Positions 1 through 5,987 of a stretch of DNA of 9,217 nt are shown piece after piece (the stretch's first letter is position 1; each line of letters begins with the position of its first letter). The stretch spans positions 1 to 9,217 of the forward strand of contig JAVVHH010000146.1 of NCBI GenBank assembly GCA_032249615.1, written 5' to 3'. The notes below the pieces were generated by a model, which saw nothing but the letters and a program-made list of their open reading frames with translations, did not search any database and was not told where the DNA came from. The position numbers and the translations under genes were made by a program. This stretch comes from JAVVHH01 sp032249615. GTDB lineage: Bacteria > Pseudomonadota > Alphaproteobacteria > Acetobacterales > Acetobacteraceae.

Positions 1-486
1 GCCGAGCTGGAACACCATGGTCGCGAGCGGAATGAACAGGATGCTCGGCGGCACGAGATAGGCCAGGTAGATCGCCAGGCCCACCCACTGGCTGCCCCGG
101 AATCGCAGCCGTTGTATCGCATACGCGGCAAGCACCGAGCAGAACAGCGACAGCACCATGGCAGCCGCGGCGACCAGCATCGTCGTCAGCAGCCACTGCG
201 GGTAATCCGTGTCGAACAGCAGCTTCTTGACGTTCTGCAGCGTCGGCGACGAAATCCAGAACGGGTTGTGGTCTTTGTAGTTGTAGAGCTCGTCGTTCGG
301 TTTGAACGTCGTGATGGTCATCCAGTAGAACGGAAACAGCAGCACGAACACGAAGACGAACAGCGGCAACCAGAGCGTCACGATCCGGCGCGTCAGGCTG
401 TCCCAGTTCAACGCCCCCTGACGTTCCGGGGTCTTGTTGCGCAGCTTCAGTGCCGGCGGCTGCTCGGCCGCGGCCAGGTCAGTCAT
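1..486 (-). CDS. Carbohydrate ABC transporter permease, MalG type (partial)
   Basis: Inner-membrane permease subunit of a binding-protein-dependent sugar importer. Only the first 162 codons lie in the window; the reading frame stays open to the left edge. The N-terminus is hydrophilic up to about residue 37 and is followed by a strong membrane segment (LWLPLFVFVFVLLFPFYW). Then come the TTFKP motif typical of the first periplasmic loop of MalG-type permeases, a second span near residues 97-118, and a third beginning in the AYLVPPSILF region. The EAA loop that contacts the ATPase would lie beyond the edge. The ATG sits inside the last codons of the MalF-type gene (8-base overlap, ATGACTGA), and AGGGAGAGGGC just upstream is a good ribosome binding site. 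This implies translational coupling with its partner permease. The substrate is not identifiable. Confidence 0.9.
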   Translation of the reverse strand, partial: MTDLAAAEQPPALKLRNKTPERQGALNWDSLTRRIVTLWLPLFVFVFVLLFPFYWMTITTFKPNDELYNYKDHNPFWISSPTLQNVKKLLFDTDYPQWLLTTMLVAAAAMVLSLFCSVLAAYAIQRLRFRGSQWVGLAIYLAYLVPPSILFIPLATMVFQLG

Positions 487-1456
487 TGCCCTCTCCCTGC
501 TGCCATTTGCGCCGGGATAGGCCGAAATAGCTCATCAGCGTCGCCGCGACCAGGAACGGGATCATCGCCACCGCGATCGCCGCCCCCTCCCCGAGCTGTC
601 CGCCCGGAATACCGCGCTGGAAGGCGAGTGTCGCCATCAAGTGCGTCGAGTTCACCGGTCCACCGCGGGTGATGGCGTAGACGAGCTGGAAGTCGGTGAA
701 GGTGAACAGCACCGAGAACGTCAGCACCACCGAGAGCACCGGCATGAGCATCGGCACTGTGATGCGGGTGAAACGCTGCCACGAGGACGCACCATCGAGC
801 AGCGCCGCTTCGTAAAGCGAGGGCGAGATCGTCTGCAGCCCGGCCAGCAGGCTGATCGCCACGAACGGGATGCCCCGCCAGATGTTCGCCGCGATCAGGC
901 TGAGCCGCGCGTGCCACGGCGAGCCGAGGAAGTCGATGTTCGTGCTGATCAGTCCCCAGGATTTCAGCACGTAGGAGATGATGGAGAATTGCGGATCGTA
1001 GATCCACCAGAACGCGACCGCCGACAGCACCGTCGGCACGATCCATGGCACCAGGACGATGGCCCGGAGCAGCGATTTGAACGGGAGGTTGTTGTTGAGC
1101 AGCAGGGCCAGCCAGAGCCCCAACCCGAACTTCCCGATCGTCGCCACCGTCGTGTAGAACAGCGTGTTGGTGACGCTCAGCCAGAAGACGCTGTCGTGCC
1201 AAAGGCTGTCGAAATTATCGAGCCCGACCCACTCGCCGGCGCGTCCGATCCGCGTGTCGGTGAACGCGAGGAACACTCCGAGCCCGAGTGGATAGGTCAG
1301 GAACACGACGAGCAGCGCGATGGCCGGGAACAGGCAGAGCGCGGCTAGGAACCCTTTGTGGTCGAATAGCCGGATCAGCCAGGTGTCGCGCGGCGGCGAC
1401 CATCGCCATGGATGGCCGGGCATCGCCTCCCGGATCGTGGCAGTTTGTTCCCCCAT
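479..1456 (-). CDS. Carbohydrate ABC transporter permease, MalF/UgpA type
   Basis: Inner-membrane permease of 325 residues that should pair with the MalG-type protein encoded downstream to form the channel of a sugar importer. About six membrane segments are visible, near residues 36-57, 93-121, 128-152, 186-208, 237-263 and 291-313. The conserved cytoplasmic EAA loop is present at about 215-235 (YEAALLDGASSWQRFTRITVP) and is where the ATPase subunit docks. The start is placed at the ATG at 1456: it follows GAGGGGCC at normal spacing, and the protein from there matches the family in length. A longer frame to 1636 would overlap the upstream gene and add a 60-residue non-membrane, Arg/Ser-rich leader, so it was not used. 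The gene begins 25 bases after the ModA-like gene, suggesting co-transcription. No sugar-binding protein or ATPase gene is visible beside it, so the sugar is unknown. Confidence 0.93.
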   Translation of the reverse strand: MGEQTATIREAMPGHPWRWSPPRDTWLIRLFDHKGFLAALCLFPAIALLVVFLTYPLGLGVFLAFTDTRIGRAGEWVGLDNFDSLWHDSVFWLSVTNTLFYTTVATIGKFGLGLWLALLLNNNLPFKSLLRAIVLVPWIVPTVLSAVAFWWIYDPQFSIISYVLKSWGLISTNIDFLGSPWHARLSLIAANIWRGIPFVAISLLAGLQTISPSLYEAALLDGASSWQRFTRITVPMLMPVLSVVLTFSVLFTFTDFQLVYAITRGGPVNSTHLMATLAFQRGIPGGQLGEGAAIAVAMIPFLVAATLMSYFGLSRRKWQQGEGND

Positions 1457-1481
1457 TGGCCCCTCGCGCGCCTTGCGTCGA

Positions 1482-2177
1482 CTATGCCTGCATTGCGGGC
1501 AGGACGCCAATGGGCTCGAGTCCGCAGCGCCGATAGAGCGGTATGCGCGCCGGGTCGGCGAGCGCGTCGATGAGGGGTTGGCCGTCCTGGGAAGCCTCGA
1601 GGAAGAGCCCGGCCGAAAACACCGATTCTCCCCCAAGCACGGCGGGCAAGCGGCCCACGATCTCGATCCCGTCCACGACCATCAACTCGCTGACTTGCTG
1701 GATGGCCAGTTCAGCCGCACCGGATGCGGCGAGCGACGCCGTGTAGCCGCTGTCCAGGATGGTCGCTTTGGCGCGCACCGCCGCGGCAATGCCTAGCCGC
1801 TCCAGCAACCCGGCCATGTACAGCCCGCTCACGCCCGCCTTCGACATTGCCACGCTGCTGGCGGCCAGAAGCGTCGCCACGAACGCCTCGGGCGACGTGA
1901 TGTCGGGGTGAGGCGCCCCGGCTTTGACGGCAACGCCGATGAAGGAGCGCGCGAGATTGGTCCGTCCCGCGAGCACACCCTCGGCGACCAGCGCGTCGAT
2001 GCCCTCCGCCGTCAGAATCGCCACGTCGGCCCGTTCGCCTGCCCGTATCCGCTCGAGCAGCCGCGCCGTTGGCATGAACTCCGCGGCCAGCGTGACGCCC
2101 TGCGCCGCTTCGAACTCCGGGCCGAACGCCTGCATGACCCCATGCACGCCCATGGTCGATAGCACTCGCATCCTCAT
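1482..2177 (-). CDS. ModA-fold substrate-binding domain protein without signal peptide
   Basis: This 231-residue protein resembles the periplasmic-binding-protein type II fold of the ModA family (COG0725-like). The features that recall ModA are an N-terminal strand followed by a helix (MRVLSTMGVHGVMQAFGPEF), an ADVAILTAEGIDALVAEG segment equivalent to the ADLFASAD region of true ModA, and a later SKAGVSGLY segment. It begins directly with the first beta strand and has no signal peptide or lipobox, so it is probably cytoplasmic unless the start is wrong. The start at 2177 is favoured because its ATG overlaps the upstream nupC-like stop as ATGA, with a purine-rich GGGGGA just before it. A second in-frame ATG lies at 2171. 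Ligand and role are not assigned; molybdate is possible, but the canonical oxyanion-site residues are not clearly kept. Context suggests co-expression with NupC and the sugar permeases. Confidence 0.82.
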   Translation of the reverse strand: MRMRVLSTMGVHGVMQAFGPEFEAAQGVTLAAEFMPTARLLERIRAGERADVAILTAEGIDALVAEGVLAGRTNLARSFIGVAVKAGAPHPDITSPEAFVATLLAASSVAMSKAGVSGLYMAGLLERLGIAAAVRAKATILDSGYTASLAASGAAELAIQQVSELMVVDGIEIVGRLPAVLGGESVFSAGLFLEASQDGQPLIDALADPARIPLYRRCGLEPIGVLPAMQA

Positions 2178-3409
2178 TCCCCCGCCAGCAACCCGGCCAC
2201 CGCCCCGCTCAGCAACGTCGCGATCGTGCCCGAAACGAGCGATCGCGCCCCAAGCAAAGTGATCTCCGCCCGCCGCTCCGGCACCATTGCGACGAGCCCG
2301 CCGACCAGGATGCCGAGGCTGCCGAGATTGGCAAAACCGCACAACGCGTATGTCATGATGAGTCTTGAGCGCCCATCGAGCCCCTCGCCGCCCGACCCGG
2401 CCAATGCCAGGTAAGCGACGAACTCGTTCAGGATCGTCTTTGTCCCCAGCAGCAGCGCCGCCGCCTCAGACTGCGCCCACGGAATGCCGATCAGCCACAG
2501 AACCGGCCGCAGCGGCACCGCCAGCAGCGCTTGCAGCGTCCAGCCCGCCACCACGTGGCCGATCCCGGCGTTGATCAACGCCACGAGCGAGATGGTCACC
2601 AGCAGGCTGGTTGTGATCCCGATCAGCGGCGCCACCCCAGCGGCGGTCCCTTGCACCAGCGCATCGAGGCTGCCGGCCGGGCGGTTCTCCGCGCCGAGCG
2701 CCACCCCGGCGCCCCGCACCGGCCGGGTAAACGGCACCATCAGCGCGCCCACGGCCAGAGCCGCCGGGGTCGACACGACGGACGCGACGATGATGGTGCC
2801 CAGCGCGTTCGGCACCACGGGCGCGAGTACGGCCCCGTAGATGACCATCACCGTGCCGGCCACGCCCGCCATGCCGCACGTCATCATCGCGAACAGCTCG
2901 CCGCGCTGCATGGTGCGCAAATAGGGCCTGACCAGGAGCGGCGCCTCGATCATGCCGACGAAGATGTGCACCGCCGCGGCCAGCGCGAGCGGCCCGTCGA
3001 TCCCCAAGCTGCGCCGCAGCACGGCGGCAAACGCCCCGGTGACCGCCTGCAGCACGCCCCACTGGAACAGCAGCGCCGAGATCGCGCTGATCACGAGCAC
3101 CAGCGGCAGAATTTTGAACGCGAGAATGAAGGCGCCGCCTGGATGGGTTTCCGCGAAGGGCAGCGGCCCGCCGCCCAAATAGCCGAACAGGAAGGCGGTG
3201 CCCTGATCCGTCGCGGTCTGCAGCGCATCGGCAGCGCGGTCGAGCAGCAACACCGCGTCGCGCGCCGCCCCCACTCGGGTCAGCAGCACGGCCAGCGCGA
3301 TCTGGAGCGCGATCCCCGCCAGCACCGTCCGCCAGGGGATGGCTCGCCGATCGTCGCTCAGCGCCCAGGCGAGCCCGAGCAGCAGCGGAAAGCCGGCGAG
3401 CGCCTGCAC
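2174..3409 (-). CDS. NupC/CNT-family nucleoside transporter
   Basis: Inner-membrane symporter of 411 residues, of a size normal for bacterial concentrative nucleoside transporters, which import nucleosides using a cation gradient. Family motifs appear in order: GTAFLFGYLG (70-79); AFKILPLVLVISAISALL (97-114); FVGMIEAPLLVRPYL (150-164); the ELFAMMTCGMAGVAGTV region (171-187); ASVVSTPAAL (209-218); TILNEFVAYLAL (325-336); and YALCGFANLGSLGI (354-367). The acidic residue of the NEF motif and the Asn and Ser of FANxGSxG, which contact ribose in the Vibrio transporter structure, are kept. The usual GQTEAP nucleobase motif reads GMIEAP here. The start is GTG at 3409, the only near start before an in-frame TGA at 3440-3442; GAGG lies about 11 bases upstream. 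The gene is first in its minus-strand block and overlaps the next gene as ATGA. The exact substrate is uncertain. Confidence 0.93.
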   Translation of the reverse strand: MQALAGFPLLLGLAWALSDDRRAIPWRTVLAGIALQIALAVLLTRVGAARDAVLLLDRAADALQTATDQGTAFLFGYLGGGPLPFAETHPGGAFILAFKILPLVLVISAISALLFQWGVLQAVTGAFAAVLRRSLGIDGPLALAAAVHIFVGMIEAPLLVRPYLRTMQRGELFAMMTCGMAGVAGTVMVIYGAVLAPVVPNALGTIIVASVVSTPAALAVGALMVPFTRPVRGAGVALGAENRPAGSLDALVQGTAAGVAPLIGITTSLLVTISLVALINAGIGHVVAGWTLQALLAVPLRPVLWLIGIPWAQSEAAALLLGTKTILNEFVAYLALAGSGGEGLDGRSRLIMTYALCGFANLGSLGILVGGLVAMVPERRAEITLLGARSLVSGTIATLLSGAVAGLLAGE

Positions 3410-3441
3410 GGATCGGGGGACCTCGGTTACGACCAGCTTTC

Positions 3442-3469
3442 ACTTTACGGGCGCGTCGGCGCGTTGCAA
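3442..3469 (-). promoter_or_regulatory. Candidate sigma-70-like promoter for the nupC-like gene
   Basis: On the minus strand TTGCAA (3464-3469) is followed after 16 bases by TAAAGT (3442-3447). Each hexamer matches four of six consensus bases. A transcript would start near 3435, leaving roughly 25 bases before the GTG at 3409. The site lies in the 70-base divergent gap between the nupC-like gene and modA. This is a weak match by eye only. I found no convincing separate promoter for the plus-strand modA in the same gap. Confidence 0.25.
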
Positions 3470-3479
3470 TAAGCTTCCC

Positions 3480-4244
3480 ATGGGCCCGACCCGGCGCGCG
3501 CTCCTCGCCTGCCTCCTCCTGCTGCAGCCGCTGCCCGCGGTCGCGCAAAACGCGATTATGTTCGCCGCCGCCAGTTTGAACGAAGCGCTCACCGAGATCG
3601 CAACCCAGTGGGCCAAGTCCGGCCATCCCAGCCCGCAGCTGGCCTTCGCCTCGAGTTCGACGCTGGCGCGGCAAATCGAACAGGGTGCGCCGGCCGATCT
3701 GTTCGCATCGGCCGACGAGAAGTGGATGGACGAACTCGAGAGCCGACACCTGCTCGCGCCCGGCACGCGCATCAATCTGCTGTCCAACCAACTCGTGCTG
3801 ATCGTGCCGAAGGACCACACGCGGACAATCGCGATCGACGGCTCGTTCGATCTAGTCGCTCTGCTCGGGCCGGACGGTCGGCTCGCGGTGGGCGACCCGG
3901 CCCATGTTCCCGCCGGCATCTATGCCAGGCAGGCGCTCACGACCCTAGGCCTCTGGTCAACAGCCGAACCGCGTCTCGCCAGGGCCGCCGACGTCCGGGG
4001 GGCGATGCGCCTTGTCGAGCTCGGCGAGGCACCGGCGGGAATCGTCTATGCGACCGATGCGGCCGCCAGCGACAAGGTCGTAGTCGCCGGCGTGTTTCCC
4101 GAATCCTCGCACGAGCGCATCGTCTACCCCTTCGCGCGGCTTGACCGGTCGGACAGCGCGGAGGCGAAGCAGTTCTTCGCTTATCTGCGAAGCCCTGCTG
4201 CCGCCGCGGTGTTCACCGGCCACGGCTTCTCGACACTTAAATGA
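3480..4244 (+). CDS. modA: Molybdate-binding periplasmic protein ModA
   Basis: A 254-residue solute-binding protein that captures molybdate (or tungstate) in the periplasm for an ABC importer. The N-terminus is a classic signal peptide: MGPTRR, a leucine-rich core, then LPAVA-Q with probable cleavage after residue 22. ModA landmarks follow: FAAASLNEAL (28-37, Ser32 at the usual oxyanion-binding serine), FASSSTLARQIEQGAPADLFASAD (56-79, binding serine in the 58-60 cluster), LSNQLVLIVPK (101-111), VGDPAHVPAGIYA (137-149), ADVRGA (170-175) and GIVYATDA (187-194, Tyr190 at the binding tyrosine). The start at 3480 is chosen because the signal peptide begins there; an upstream in-frame extension would run over the divergent gene. 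No Shine-Dalgarno sequence is visible before it. No modB or modC follows: a hairpin terminator comes next, so it looks monocistronic. Confidence 0.93.
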   Translation: MGPTRRALLACLLLLQPLPAVAQNAIMFAAASLNEALTEIATQWAKSGHPSPQLAFASSSTLARQIEQGAPADLFASADEKWMDELESRHLLAPGTRINLLSNQLVLIVPKDHTRTIAIDGSFDLVALLGPDGRLAVGDPAHVPAGIYARQALTTLGLWSTAEPRLARAADVRGAMRLVELGEAPAGIVYATDAAASDKVVVAGVFPESSHERIVYPFARLDRSDSAEAKQFFAYLRSPAAAAVFTGHGFSTLK

Positions 4245-4246
4245 GG

Positions 4247-4272
4247 AACGGCTGCCCAGGGAGGCAGCCGTT
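4247..4272. terminator. Bidirectional hairpin terminator between modA and the lipoprotein gene
   Basis: A perfect 10-base-pair inverted repeat, AACGGCTGCC at 4247-4256 and GGCAGCCGTT at 4263-4272, encloses a 6-base loop. The stem begins three bases after the modA stop and ends eight bases before the stop codon of the convergent lipoprotein gene. Only a short T run (TTT at 4271-4273) follows on the plus strand; on the minus strand the stem's final TT is followed by CCTC and then ATTT. The position between two convergent genes suggests it stops transcription from both sides. Confidence 0.75.
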
Positions 4273-4280
4273 TCGGATGC

Positions 4281-4601
4281 TCAGTAGCGCTGGTTGCGAT
4301 TTTGCGGATAGGCGCCGCTGGTGTCCGTGCCCATCGTCCGGTCGTAAGTGCGGCTAATCGCCGATCCCTGCGGATTTTCCGGCGTGCCGTTGCGCTGGCT
4401 GGGATAGGCGCCGCTCGTGTCCGTTCCCATCGTGCGATCATAGGTGCGGCTCAGCTCCGTGCCAGGCGGATTGCCAGGACGGCCGTCGGACTGCCGCGGA
4501 TAGGCGCCGCTCGTGTTCGTTCCGGCCGCCCGGTCGTAGCCGGCGCATCCGCTCACGGCCAGAAGCGCTGCGGCTCCAAGTGCTAGAATTGAACGAGACA
4601 T
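4281..4601 (-). CDS. Small repeat lipoprotein (three 32-residue repeats)
   Basis: A 106-residue predicted lipoprotein of unknown function. Residues 1-19 form a short lipoprotein signal (MSRSILAL, hydrophobic core, AVSGC) with Cys19 as the likely lipidated residue. The next residues are Ala-Gly rather than Asp, which favours the outer membrane. The mature part is three copies of YDR-x-x-GT-(D/N)-TSGAYP at residues 22-35, 54-67 and 86-99, exactly 32 residues apart, joined by Gly/Pro/Asn/Arg/Gln-rich linkers. It looks disordered, with no enzymatic motif. The start at 4601 is chosen over the ATG at 4613 because GGAGGAA lies about five bases before it; the longer start would place that ribosome binding site inside the coding sequence. 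It ends beside the hairpin it shares with modA and has a candidate stress promoter upstream. I do not recognise a named family. Confidence 0.85.
   Translation of the reverse strand: MSRSILALGAAALLAVSGCAGYDRAAGTNTSGAYPRQSDGRPGNPPGTELSRTYDRTMGTDTSGAYPSQRNGTPENPQGSAISRTYDRTMGTDTSGAYPQNRNQRY
4297..4547 (-). repeat. 96-bp in-frame tandem repeat in the lipoprotein gene
   Basis: The block beginning AGGCGCCGCT on the plus strand recurs at 4310, 4406 and 4502, an exact 96-base period. The two 3'-most copies of the gene (around 4306-4350 and 4402-4446) are closest to each other, and the copy near 4498-4540 is more diverged. The period equals the 32-residue protein repeat, so it arose by in-frame tandem duplication. 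The outer limits given are approximate. Confidence 0.85.
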
Positions 4602-4632
4602 CGTTTCCTCCATTGTGCTTAGTCCTGTGTCT

Positions 4633-4657
4633 AACGCAGGCCGCCTTCACAAGTTCG
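4633..4657 (-). promoter_or_regulatory. Candidate EcfG (general stress) promoter for the lipoprotein gene
   Basis: On the minus strand CGAAC (4653-4657) is followed by a 16-base spacer and CGTT (4633-4636). The alphaproteobacterial EcfG consensus is GGAAC-N16/17-CGTT, so only the first base differs and the spacing fits. A transcript would begin near 4625, giving a leader of about 24 bases that contains the GGAGGAA ribosome binding site before the ATG at 4601. The match is by eye; a chance match in 100 bases is possible but not very likely. Confidence 0.5.
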
Positions 4658-4715
4658 AGGGTTTGCACACTTCTCTTGGAAAGTCTAAACGCGGCGCCCC
4701 CCAGTAGGCGAACCC

Positions 4716-5987
4716 ATGGTAACTGTGCTCGGCTTCGATTTCGGCACGACCAATAGCGTCGTCGCCGGTTGCGACATGGAAACGCGCGTATCGCATACCG
4801 TCCAATTCATGGCCGGCAGCACCGCGCACGACGTGTTCCGCAGCGTGCTCTGCTTCTGGCAGAGCGTGCATGCAGGCCGCAGCGCGACGTGCCATGCGGC
4901 CGGACCCGACGCGATCGCCGCCTATCTCGACGATCCAATCGAGAGCCGCCTGGTAATGTCGCCCAAGACCTACCTCGCTAGCCCCAACTTCACCTCGACC
5001 AATCTGCTCGGCCGCATCTGGAGCCTGGAACAGCTCATTGGCCTGTTCCTGCGCGAGATGATGACGGCCGGGTCGCTCGACCCGGCCGCGTTGCACGTGG
5101 TGGCCGGGCGGCCGGTGCGCTTTGCGGGCGAGAACGCCGACGATGCTTTGGGCGAACGCCGGCTCCGCGCCGCTTTCGCCGAGGCTGGCATGGCGTCCCT
5201 CGAGGTCGCGTTGGAGCCGGAGGGCGCGGGCTACCGCTTCACCCGGTCGCTCGACGCGCCATCGACCGTGCTGATCGGCGATTTCGGCGGCGGCACCAGC
5301 GACTTCTCGGTTCTGCAATTCACCCCGGGCCCGCGCGGCGGCTTGCGGCCGCTCGGGCGCGCCGGGGTCGGGATCGCCGGCGACTCGTTCGACGCGCGCA
5401 TCACCGACCATGTGGTGGCGCCGCTGCTGGGAAAGGGCACGCACTATGCGCCATGGGGCAACCAGCTCCCGGTGCCCGCCGAATGGTATTCGGCCTTCGC
5501 CCGCTGGCATCGCCTGTCGCTAATGCGGACGCCCCGGATCATCCGCGACCTGGAGGATGTCCGCCGCACGGCAGAATACCCGGACCGGATCGACGCCCTG
5601 CGTAACCTCATCGAGGAAGAGCAGGGATACGCGCTCTATCGCGCGGTGTCCGATGCCAAGGCGGCCCTGTCGAGTGCCGAGACGGCCTGCCTCCGCTTCG
5701 AGCACGACCGGTTCGCGATCGAGCGGCTCATCACCCGGGCAGAGTTCGAGAGCTGGATCGCCCCCGATCTGGCGCGGCTAGCCCAAGCGATCGACGACGC
5801 CCTAGTCGATGCCGGTCTCCCGGCGTCCCGCATCGACCGTGTGTTCCTGACGGGCGGCACCGCTTTCGTGCCGGCCGTCCGCCGACTGTTCGCGGACCGC
5901 TTCGGCGTCGACCGGCTCTCCGGCGGCGGGGAGTTCGTGTCCGTCGCCGAGGGCCTTGCGCTGATCGGCGCGGAACGCCTCCGCTAA
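4716..5987 (+). CDS. Hsp70-family ATPase, YegD-like, without substrate-binding domain
   Basis: A 423-residue actin/Hsp70-fold ATPase. The nucleotide-binding motifs are in order: phosphate-1 GFDFGTTNS (6-14), GRPVRF (131-136), an EPEGAGYRF segment (167-175) at the position of the Hsp70 EPxAAA motif, phosphate-2 IGDFGGGTSDFS (187-198), the adenosine motif VFLTGGTAFVPAVRRLF (376-392) and a final SVAEGLALIG (409-418). DnaK is about 640 residues; here the protein ends right after the ATPase domain, with no beta-sandwich or lid and no EEVD-like tail, as in YegD-type proteins. The region at about 240-345 is helical and charged and replaces part of subdomain II. The start is ATG at 4716 with only a weak AGGCGA before it. 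It is divergent from the lipoprotein gene by about 100 bases, and its stop overlaps that of ureG tail to tail. Client or partner unknown. Confidence 0.9.
   Translation: MVTVLGFDFGTTNSVVAGCDMETRVSHTVQFMAGSTAHDVFRSVLCFWQSVHAGRSATCHAAGPDAIAAYLDDPIESRLVMSPKTYLASPNFTSTNLLGRIWSLEQLIGLFLREMMTAGSLDPAALHVVAGRPVRFAGENADDALGERRLRAAFAEAGMASLEVALEPEGAGYRFTRSLDAPSTVLIGDFGGGTSDFSVLQFTPGPRGGLRPLGRAGVGIAGDSFDARITDHVVAPLLGKGTHYAPWGNQLPVPAEWYSAFARWHRLSLMRTPRIIRDLEDVRRTAEYPDRIDALRNLIEEEQGYALYRAVSDAKAALSSAETACLRFEHDRFAIERLITRAEFESWIAPDLARLAQAIDDALVDAGLPASRIDRVFLTGGTAFVPAVRRLFADRFGVDRLSGGGEFVSVAEGLALIGAERLR

Noticed and set aside
641..1348. 235-codon open frame on the plus strand
   Set aside because: It is antisense to the MalF-type permease; the charged repetitive product (REHRHEHR-like) is a codon-bias artefact.
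1457..1636. N-terminal extension of the MalF-type permease
   Set aside because: The added 60 residues overlap the upstream ModA-like gene and look like out-of-frame coding sequence; the ATG at 1456 has a good ribosome site.
2531..3472. 313-codon open frame on the plus strand
   Set aside because: It is antisense to the nupC-like gene, with a low-complexity Arg/His/Gln composition.
3410..3479. Possible regulator or riboswitch site in the nupC-modA divergent gap
   Set aside because: The gap is only 70 bases. It has a small imperfect GC-rich repeat around 3451-3463 but no recognisable ModE site or riboswitch structure.
2466..3818. 450-codon open frame on the minus strand
   Set aside because: It is a frame-shifted reading of the nupC-like gene that also runs over modA on the other strand. 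The product is Arg/Gly/Ala-rich without membrane segments or motifs.
4675..4702. CTTG followed by a C run ahead of the Hsp70-like gene, resembling a sigma-32 heat-shock promoter
   Set aside because: The -10 part does not match well, and transcription would begin almost at the ATG, leaving no leader. A TTGCAC (4663) with TCTAAA (4684) pair was also dropped because the 15-base spacer is short.
4647..5510. 287-codon open frame on the minus strand
   Set aside because: It is antisense to the Hsp70-family gene, whose ATPase motifs prove the plus-strand frame. It shows no domain of its own.
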